Shown here in pieces: positions 57,280 through 64,000 of a stretch of 64,000 nt of DNA. Source of the DNA: Cordylochernes scorpioides. Taxonomy: Eukaryota > Arthropoda > Arachnida > Pseudoscorpiones > Chernetidae. Each line of letters starts with the position of its first letter. Position 1 is the stretch's first letter. The notes under the pieces are model-generated. The model saw nothing but the letters and a program-made list of their open reading frames with translations. It was not told where the DNA came from and did not search any database. Made by a program: the position numbers and the translations under genes. The DNA lies in the NCBI GenBank assembly GCA_030710605.1, contig CP092874.1, positions 67,906,803 through 67,970,802 of the forward strand. The letters are read 5' to 3'.

Positions 57280-57606
57280 TAAAACGACATTTAAAAATTA
57301 TACCGCATGTGTTTCTTTTCAACAAAAAATCCAAATTTATTTTAATGAGAAATAATGATTATTTCTAACCTTAGGGATGAGGTATGAAAGGATGACATGG
57401 CATCTGCCCGGTAAGCGGAACACTGTGGGTTTGATTCCCATCCCTGGACACTTTTATTTTTCTGCTTATCATTACTCTTCACAATTCATCCTTTCATACC
57501 TCATCCCTAAGGTTAGAAATAATCATTATTTCTCCTTAAAATAAATTTGGATTTTTCGTTGAAAAGAAACACATGCGGTATAATTTTAAAATGTTGTTTT
57601 ACTTCT
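57280..57606. repeat. Foldback with ~120-nt arms and a tRNA-like insert
   Basis: Arms 57280-57399 and 57487-57606 are complementary (TTATACCGCATGTGTTTCTT... and reverse). The 87-nt loop holds GGGTTTGATTCCC (a Pol III B box) and ends TTTCTGCTTATC, like a SINE head inserted at the turn. Confidence 0.75.
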
Positions 57607-57809
57607 CCTTTAATTCAACCGAAAGCTCTGATCCCTTGGGGTTTTGAATTAAAGGGCTTCGAATGTATATGATGGAGGTGTCATCATCTTCTCTGGTGAG
57701 TTGAAACCAAACATTCTCTGTCCACACAGTTTCTGTTGTCTATATTTTTAATTTTTTTTTGCTTATCTCACGTACACGTGCTGTTGTCTATATTGTTACT
57801 AGAAGCAGG

Positions 57810-57952
57810 GAAGCACATTTGTAAGTGCAAAGTCGAACTGCTTTTCGCATGTGTAAACATGTGGTGCACTTACAGTAAAAGCAGTCGCCTACTTCTACCC
57901 ACCATGATTATCATGGCCTGTACCATGTGTACTAGGGATAAGCAAAAAAATA
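57810..57952 (+). mobile_element. SINE 3' fragment
   Basis: Matches the 3' half of the SINE at 42034 (GCACATTTGTAAGTGCAAAG through TAGGGATAAGC plus A-tail). The tRNA head is absent. An inverted T-run/GCTTATC at 57757 suggests rearranged copies. Confidence 0.7.
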
Positions 57953-58022
57953 AGTGGGGGAACATCCCAGTTGGTGCTGCTGCCTAGAGCTAGCTATGTA
58001 ATGTTGAACCACAAGAATGAAT

Positions 58023-58229
58023 ACAAGGTAATAAAACCAAATAAATAAATAGTGTGTGACGTTTCAGCGTTGTTACCATCTTCAGACCAAAGTACTGAAT
58101 GATTCAGTACTTCATTCAGTACTTTTGTCTGAAGATGATAACAACGCTGAAACGTCACACACTATTTATTTATTTGGTCTTATCACCTTGTGTTTATAAT
58201 CTATAATCCAAATTGTGCCTTATCACATA
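58023..58229. repeat. Palindromic hammerhead-type repeat at an ETFB splice acceptor
   Basis: Flanked by AATGAAT at 58016-58022 and 58230-58236. Both arms carry CTGAAGATG...GCTGAAACGTCACACACT on opposite strands; stem II is shortened by a deletion. Its last ~40 bp (TAATCCAAATTGTGCCTTATC) end 13 nt before the exon at 58243. Confidence 0.78.
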
Positions 58230-58242
58230 AATGAATGTACAG

Positions 58243-58401
58243 GAGGCACTGAGGACAGCCCTAGCCATGGGAGTGGACAAAGCCATCCACGTGGTGGTGG
58301 AGGACAAGGAGTATGCCACCCTCCAGCCCCTCCATATCTCCAAGATCCTGGCCAAGCTGGCAGCTGAGGAAAAGGCAGACCTCCTCATCATGGGCAAACA
58401 G
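58243..58401 (+). CDS. ETFB: Electron transfer flavoprotein subunit beta, internal exon
   Basis: 53 codons, phase 0, following the exon at 41661-41819: EALRTALAMGVDKAIHVVVE, YATLQPLHISKILAKLAAEE, DLLIMGKQ. Acceptor TGTACAG, donor GTTAGT. Matches residues ~75-128 of the human protein ([37 protein letters not shown]), which form part of the Rossmann-like domain. GC-rich coding in AT-rich repeats. The acceptor region comes from a repeat: a TATCACATAAATG branch area, no strong pyrimidine tract. Confidence 0.95.
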
Positions 58402-58541
58402 GTTAGTTCCATCCCTAGCTGAACTGACACAGTGCTAACCTATGGCATACCTATACTGAAGGATAGCTTGAGTCTCCATTCAAATTTTTAAAAAAGAAGG
58501 TCTGTAGGTCTGTGTGACTTGATGCCAGTTCACAGTTGTAA

Positions 58542-60350
58542 TCCTTTATATCTATAAAATGAAATCCAAAATCGATGTTTGTTATTGCGTTGCGCAAAAT
58601 CTACAGAATCAATCATTATGAAATTTCGCATGTAGGTAGCTGAAGATTTCATTTAACATATAGGCTATTCAAAAAAACTAAAAAGTTTAATGTGATTTTT
58701 TTTCAAAAATGTAAAACCAAAAAGCGTTAGTTCCAACCTTTTACCGCTTGGCGCCGCACTGGTCGTGACGATAAATGAATTTGATGGTTAATAATTTTAC
58801 ACGTAGTTTGTTTACACGATGAATGTTTTTAAAAGGTAAGATTTTCTAATCGCCGTGAAACTTTAGGAAGTTATTTACTATACTACTGGGAAGATTTCTG
58901 GTTTGAATTTGATTTGAAATAAATATTCGTTGCAATTTTATTTTCAAATTTTCTACTTCACTCGCAAGCAGCGCCTCTCGCGGCATCTGGTGAAATTGAA
59001 TTTATAAATTGTAAAAATGCTAAAACGTGTTCCAAGTATAATAAATTTAATATTTAATTTGAGGATTTAGTAATATAATATTCCAATGACGTAAAAAAAC
59101 TTGGCATGTCAATATTAATATATATTTAAAGAAAATATCTAATTTAAAATTTAATAAAGGTTTTAAAAAAATTATGTTTCAAAATATATTTAAACGCATA
59201 TAACAATATTTATATATTTATATATGTCATAATTTGTACATAACTGGATGCAAACCCGCCCCAATATGTATGCAAGGTATGTTTTAAAAGATTTTAATAA
59301 AGACAAGGCTTAAGAAATCTGGGAGAGAAAGGCCATCAAAGAGGAAGCAATCATTATCAGGTTTTATTATCCAGGAACTCATAAAACTGGGTTCAAGAAC
59401 CTAGCATTTCCTGGACCATGTTAGAACAAGCTAAGAACAAAGAGTTAGCCGAGACCCAATGAGAGTATAGGAGCATTAGTTAGGAACCAATGGGAATCGA
59501 GCACCCCTGGAAATTCATCCAATGAGAGCCCGGAATAGCTTTCGTCTTAAATCGGGAACAAAGTATAGTCAGTCAGGAGATCGCCGCCGTTGAGACCAGT
59601 TTGGAGCCAATCCCATCTCCTCAACCCCTCAGATAAGTCAATCCTCAATCATGTGAACAGTTATAGTCAATAGCCAACTCAAACCAATAGCTTCAACTCC
59701 TTTTCTCCCTAGATTGCTAGCCTTTTTCCAACCCAAATCCTGTGTTTTCTCGTTATTTTCCCCTGTTTGAATACCTTACCAACTCAGCAACAACGACTGC
59801 GCCCACCACAAACAATCAACTCATCCAACTTCAAAAGGTAATTCGCACCGATCCCCATATATATGTTTATAAATCTATATATAGGTGAATTGGATGATAA
59901 GGCACAATTTGGATTATTCTATATACAGTTACGAGCGTCATTCCTCATCTCCTAATCAATCAGTCAGTTTTCATATCTCTGTCAATGTTTGCTTTTTTTT
60001 TTGGAATAGCGCCCTCCTATTGGTTGGCTACGGTCACGCCACCTTTGCCCCCCATCATGCCCCCCCCCCCCATTCACTATTTTATCTTTGTAACTATTGT
60101 GTTGGAGCGGGTCGCTCCCTAAATAAATGCATATATTAGATAATAACCAAATGGAATCCTCTCTTTCTTTTTCCCAGTAAGAGACGCCTACGGAAGCCAA
60201 CAGTACATAGACAGATAAAGCACATAGGCTATAGTTATTAACTAACATATGCAATTATTTAAGGCGCCAATTTATAATTGTAACAAATAGTATTTGAATC
60301 AAAACATTCAATCGGGTAAAACACGGGCGTTGCCCGGGTCATTCGGCTAG
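58542..60350 (+). mobile_element. Non-autonomous Helitron-like element, 1.8 kb
   Basis: Starts TCCTTTATATCTATAAAATG after A and ends CGGGCGTTGCCCGGG, TCATTCGG, CTAG before T. Interior includes an inverted copy of the repeat at 48177-48320 (58977-59125) and a CCAAT-rich block (59270-59830). A hammerhead-repeat end (GATAAGGCACAATTTGGATT) lies at about 59898. No Rep/helicase. Confidence 0.65.
59270..59830 (+). other. CCAAT-box-rich block of unknown origin
   Basis: GC-richer than its surroundings, with at least four CCAAT elements (ACCCAATGAG, AACCAATGGG, ATCCAATGAG, GAGCCAATCC). A pyrimidine-rich stretch and CAAAAGGTAATTCG, a possible splice donor or LTR/primer-site junction, follow. It could be a solo LTR or a captured promoter and first exon inside the Helitron. 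Confidence 0.35.
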
Positions 60351-60352
60351 TA

Positions 60353-60500
60353 GATTATAAACACAAGGTAATAAGACCAAATCCTAATAAATAAATAGTG
60401 TGTGACGTTTGTCAGTACTTTTGTCTGAAGAAGGTAACAACACTGTTGCCGAAACGTCACACACTATTTATTTATTTGGATTTGGTCCTTTTACCCAGGT
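60353..60500. repeat. Palindromic hammerhead-type repeat
   Basis: Starts right at the Helitron end. Left arm ATAAACACAAGGTAATAAGA, right arm ATTTGGATTTGGTCC. On the + strand at 60424-60462: CTGAAGAAGGTAAC-loop-GTTGCCGAAACGTC, with CUGANGA, a 6-bp stem II and GAAA all intact. Confidence 0.75.
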
Positions 60501-60504
60501 GGAT

Positions 60505-60860
60505 TGGATGTTTTCTGGAATAGATTTAACAAATGTTCGTTAGGCAAACTTTTACTCGGGTAAAAACCGGGCGAAGCTGGGTACATTCGCTAAATACTGT
60601 TATTTACAAATGTTCGTTTGTGGCAAGATACAATTCCTTCAACTTCAAATTACAGAGTGGACCAATTAATATTGATTTTATTCAACTTATCGAGTATTTT
60701 TCAAGGGACCGGGAAAAAATTTCAAATTATCGAGAGTATAGACAAGTATAGATTCAGTAGGGATTGGATGTTTTCTAGAATCGTTTTAACAAATGTTCGT
60801 TAGTCAAACTTTTATCCGGTAAAAACTGGGCAAAGCCGGAAACATATATATATATATGAA
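60505..60860 (+). repeat. Two tandem Helitron-terminus-like fragments
   Basis: GGATTGGATGTTTTCTGGAA...TTTTACTCGGGTAAAAACCG...GGGCGAAGCTGGG (to ~60596, end CTAA) and a diverged copy from 60758 to 60845. A third trace of the same family is at 63690-63735. Confidence 0.5.
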
Positions 60861-61050
60861 AAAATAGTACAAATGTAAGATTGTACTGGAATAAGGTGCA
60901 TAAATTAAGAAAAAGGCATCTCCTTATCGTGCAACTGAAAGTTGCTGATGGCTTGCGCCATCTATCAGAATAAATATCAACTATTCTCGTTGATTTTTAA
61001 TTATTCCAGAATTGGCCAAATACCCATTCTTGATTAAGCAAGAAAAGCTA

Positions 61051-61092
61051 ACCACGGACACGTTTCGGGCTTTTGGCCATCATCAGCGTGGT
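61051..61092 (-). ncRNA. Hammerhead ribozyme, minimal type, copy 2
   Basis: ACCACG, CTGATGA, TGGC-CAAAA-GCCC, GAAA, C-GT-G, T, C, CGTGGT. Stem I has 6 perfect pairs and all core nucleotides are intact. Stem II is one pair weaker than in copy 1. Confidence 0.78.
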
Positions 61093-61402
61093 GCAAGCTG
61101 TATCTCAATGACCAAAAAAATTGGTCATTAAGGCATCCTGAAAAATCATGAAATGGTTAGTTAAGGCCAGAATTGCGTGAGGACGCTACACAATGTGAAA
61201 AAATAGTACAAATGTAACATTGTACTGGGATAAGGTGCATAAATTAAGAAAAAGGCATCTCCTTATCGTGCAACTGAAAGTTGCTGATGGCTTCCGCCAT
61301 CTATTGGAATAAATATCAACTATTCTCGTTGATTTTTAATTATTCCAGAATTGGCCAAATGCCTTAATGACCAATTTTTTTGGTCGTTGAGGTACAGCTT
61401 GC

Positions 61403-61444
61403 ACCACGCTGATGAGGGCCAACAGCCCGAAACGCGTCCTTGGT
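61403..61444 (+). ncRNA. Hammerhead ribozyme, minimal type, copy 3
   Basis: ACCACG, CTGATGA, GGGC-CAACA-GCCC, GAAA, C-GC-G, T, C, CTTGGT. The core is intact. One mismatch in stem I (C-T at its second pair). Confidence 0.72.
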
Positions 61445-61592
61445 TAGCTTTTCTTGATTAATCAAGAATGGGTATTTTGCCAATTCTGGAATAATTAAAA
61501 ATCAACGAGAATAGTTGATATTTATTCCGATAGATGGCGTAAACCATCAGCAACTTTCAGTTGCACGATAAGGAGATGCCTTTTTCTTAATA

Positions 61593-62885
61593 CAGTAAAA
61601 CCCCTCTATAGTGAACCCCAATGGGACAGAGCTTTTGGTTCACTATAGCCACGGTTTGGCCATTTTTTTTTACTTTTCAAAAATTTTAGACAGTATAATT
61701 AAAGGACATCCATACACACAAGAAGAGGCTTCCTCTTAATAGTGGTCACTTTATTTTAATTCCCTTAATTGACCTATTTCCTTACATTAATACTGAATAA
61801 TAATAGAAATCATTAGATGATAGGTTCTTCTTATCATTAACATACATGTACCTCTATGTCTAATTTAAAAATCAAGACAAATCCTAGGCAAAGTTTTATT
61901 AAATATATATTCAAAGATATAAAATGATTTTAAAACATCATTATCACATTATATAATACATTGTTTACTTGGAAAAATGGCTCTAACACCTTGTTGCTTC
62001 AAAGCATTCTTCAAGCATTGCACCATTCAAATAAAGTTAGTGTTTTCTTCCATTTCATTTTCCCACATATTCTTCTAGGTCTAGATTTCGTTTTTTTTTT
62101 TTTTTAACCTGTCATGCAAAACATTGCTGACTTTAAAATCCCCATAGTTAATGGCATAAAAATAGTTTTTGTTTCATCACGGGATCATTTATTTGGATTT
62201 TTTTTTTTTTGACCCTAAAACGTACGATCGCGATCGCGGCAAAAGTTGAGGTTGATTCCTCTTTGTAACAATTTTTAATAGCTTTATATTTTATCTTTTA
62301 TAATAGAAAAGTTATATTCTCTTATTTTAATATGTTCTTAACATTTTGCCTGTGTTGTTTCACTTTGAAAAGTTCTGAAAATGGCCTTTTTTTTTCTTTT
62401 TCTTTTTTTTTTTAAATAACGCTTTTGTTTTCAAAATGACTTTGTTTTCTTCATTTTGGAAGCCATTTGTATTTTTATATTTCAAATTTAATGGATGCAA
62501 ATATATTCTATTTAATAAAAAGTATAATGTGTTAAAATTTATACAATATACATAAAAAATAAAGTGCAAAATTCAAAACAAACAATGCCGCTAAAATTAT
62601 TGTTTTGAAATCGCGATCCGCGAGCTGAAACATGATCAAAATTTGGTTGTTTTAATTTTTTTTTTAAATTACAATTCTAAGTTCGTTATAAGCATAGTAT
62701 TTTAAATAGATTTTATTACTTTGGGACCGAAAATAGGTTCGTTATAGGGGTAGTTCGTTATTCTAAAAATCGCAAAGTTCGTTATAACGATGGTATTTTC
62801 AATGGAATGGAATTGGGAATCGGCGTGGGTTCGTTATAAGGGAAGGTTCGTTATATCCAGGGTTCGTATTAACGGGGTTTTACTG
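61593..62885. mobile_element. pogo-like MITE, copy B
   Basis: Ends CAGTAAAACCCCTCTATAGT and GTATTAACGGGGTTTTACTG, TA on both sides. Collinear with 39491-40943 (shared GGTTCACTATAGCCACGGTT, GGTAGTTCGTTATT), with indels. No transposase. Confidence 0.88.
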
Positions 62886-63059
62886 TATATATATGTTTAT
62901 CGGCTATGCACGCCCTCAATATGTAACTAATCTCACTGAAATTTGAACAGGACAGTGTTAAATCTATAAGAGTTTTTTGTCACACTTTTAACCAAGAAAA
63001 ATGATAAATAGCCAAGTAATGAGCAACAATATTTTTTTAGTCAGAAATGATGAAAATAT

Positions 63060-63231
63060 TGCTGTATCATGCTTGATTGACATAAATAAAATTCTTTAGG
63101 GGATTTTTCACTAAAGCAGACCACGGGCGAAGCCAGATAATAATTTTTAGCAGGCAGGAACAAAATTCTACCAGCGAAACATTCACTTGAGCAGAAGACA
63201 CATGAAGCCAGGTCATCTCTTTATATAAAAT
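63060..63231 (-). repeat. Fragment of the repeat at 26370-26520
   Basis: Inverted, diverged match: GCAGACCACGGGCGAAGCCAG against CTGGCTTCACCCGTGGTCTC, and GGCAGGAACAAAATTCTA against TAGAATTTTGTTCCTGC. Helitron-associated. Confidence 0.55.
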
Positions 63232-63272
63232 ATCGTTTCTCGGCCTTTTGGCTAAGATCATGTAGTATATCT
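63232..63272 (+). ncRNA. U2 snRNA 5' fragment (pseudogene)
   Basis: ATCGTTTCTCGGCCTTTTGG then CTAAGATCATGTAGTATAT matches the 5' end of U2 snRNA (ATCGCTTCTCGGCCTTTTGG, CTAAGATCA, GTGTAGTAT). It has one substitution and a small deletion before the branch-site-pairing GTAGTA. Downstream U2 sequence is absent. Either a truncated retrocopy or a U2-derived SINE head. Confidence 0.8.
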
Positions 63273-63409
63273 CTAGATATTTTTATTTATATCTATCTTT
63301 TTTAAAATCTATTCAGTAGAGAGAGTGGATATGTTTGCTTGAAAAATATATTTTATATATTATATAAATATATAATGTAACAAATATTATTATCATTATT
63401 ATCATAATA

Positions 63410-63658
63410 CAGTGGTACCTCGACATACGAGTTTAATTCGTTCTGCAACCTTGCTCGTATCTTTAATTACTCGTATCTCGAAGCAAATTTCCCCATACAA
63501 AATTCCCATTTAAAATCACAGATTAATATCTTCAACACTACCGAACCGAACTCGTATCTCGAATTTCGCTCGTAACTCAAAGCAAAAAATCACTTGCTCG
63601 TCGGCTCGTATCTCGAAAAACTCGTATGTTGGGGCGCTCGTATGTCGAGGTACCACTG
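63410..63658. mobile_element. Small pogo-like MITE, 249 bp
   Basis: CAGTGGTACCTCGACATACG at the left end and its inverse at the right, TA on both sides. The interior is built of repeated CTCGTATCTCGAA-type motifs. Confidence 0.88.
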
Positions 63659-63838
63659 TATTCTGTGTGTTCAGGAATATTATTATCAATAATATTCGTT
63701 AGGCAAACTTTCACTCGAATAAAACTCGAATATAAACTGTTTGTATTGACTTTTGTTGTCTACTGTTTCTCCATTGGATGAACACTAGAACACTTAGGTT
63801 CAAATGGTGGTGTGTAACAAGCTGATTGTGCTGTCCAG

Positions 63839-63901
63839 GCCATTGACGACGATGCCAACCAGACAGCTCAGATGACAGCGGCCTATCTTGGCTGGCCCCA
63901 G
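63839..63901 (+). CDS. ETFB: Electron transfer flavoprotein subunit beta, internal exon
   Basis: 21 codons, phase 0: AIDDDANQTAQMTAAYLGWP plus Q. Acceptor CTGTCCAG, donor GTACAT. It continues directly from ...LLIMGKQ of the previous exon, as in other animals (GKQAIDDDCNQTGQM). The conserved AIDDD.NQT.QM segment belongs to the nucleotide-binding core. Downstream exons lie outside the window. Confidence 0.95.
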
Positions 63902-64000
63902 GTACATCCTCTCTTCTGTTCTTTCCAGGGATGGAAACACCCTTATTTTGTGTTTTTATAGAGAATATCTCTGCTAACCAGGTTAGCAGCCACTTTAGCA

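Larger units (their letters stand above)
56255..57650 (+). mobile_element. Tigger/pogo remnant
   Basis: Left end CAGTATAACCTTGTTAATTC after TA. Subterminal TTCGACA-type motifs near 56340-56410. A transposase C-terminus follows at 56776-56961, and a diverged right part (TTTAATTCAACCGAAAGC, TTGAATTAAAGGGC) at 57610-57655. The right terminal CAG end is missing. A foldback (57280-57606) sits inside. Confidence 0.6.
60857..61590. repeat. Cluster of hammerhead-bearing repeats, tandem and inverted
   Basis: Unit 1 (60857-61195) and the start of unit 2 (61196-61360) are in tandem, each opening GAAAAAATAGTACAAATGTA. A third part (61365-61590) is inverted relative to unit 1. Landmarks are those of 5290-5520. 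Tandem plus inverted partial copies are typical of Penelope-like insertions. Confidence 0.78.

Overview
This is a stretch of animal nuclear DNA, most likely from an arthropod. The only host gene I recognise is ETFB, the beta subunit of the electron transfer flavoprotein. Three of its internal exons lie on the + strand at 41661-41819, 58243-58401 and 63839-63901. They have consensus AG/GT borders, matching reading phases and 53, 53 and 21 codons. They are separated by introns of about 16.4 kb and 5.4 kb. No first exon was found upstream, so bases 1-41660 are probably intron 1 or sequence 5' of the gene. Nearly everything else is transposable-element sequence. The spider- or tick-like look of a gag zinc knuckle (near 240) and of a LINE C-terminal cysteine motif (near 38100) hints at a chelicerate, but this is weak evidence.

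Layout. 1-656: decayed LTR-element gag. 1669-4661: an intact-looking Penelope-like element (RT plus GIY-YIG) with a 373-bp flanking direct repeat, inserted in an old LTR fragment that also holds a hammerhead-ribozyme repeat (5290-5520). 5640-6260: tail of a Ty1/copia element. 6360-22603: a 16-kb near-palindrome made of two non-coding LTR retrotransposons (LARD-like) joined tail to tail across 29 bp. 23353-27480: a foldback with a hammerhead-like core, then Helitron-like and tRNA-Gly-bearing tandem repeats. 27671-32425: a LINE split by another LTR of the LARD family. 33441-34135: a non-autonomous Helitron carrying a tRNA-Gly-like sequence. 34609-36767: a pogo/Tigger DNA transposon with a broken transposase. 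38000-41475: LINE tails, a Helitron and a pogo-like MITE.

Inside the ETFB introns lie SINEs, short palindromic repeats with hammerhead-like cores (each flanked by 7-14 bp target duplications), and a mariner nested in a MITE. A three-level nest follows: piggyBac (48520-56136), containing a Ty3/gypsy element (49092-55617), containing a LINE (about 52188-54425). Further on are a Tigger remnant, a 1.8-kb Helitron-like element, more hammerhead repeats, a second copy of the 39.5-kb MITE, a U2 snRNA fragment and a small pogo MITE.

The most interesting signal is the recurrence of sequences matching the hammerhead ribozyme core (CTGANGA, stem II, GAAA). There are three well-formed minimal hammerheads at 5438-5480, 61051-61092 and 61403-61444. 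A second family consists of about 200-600 bp palindromes carrying the core on both strands, with target site duplications. One of these palindromes ends 13 nt before an ETFB exon and therefore supplies its splice-acceptor region.
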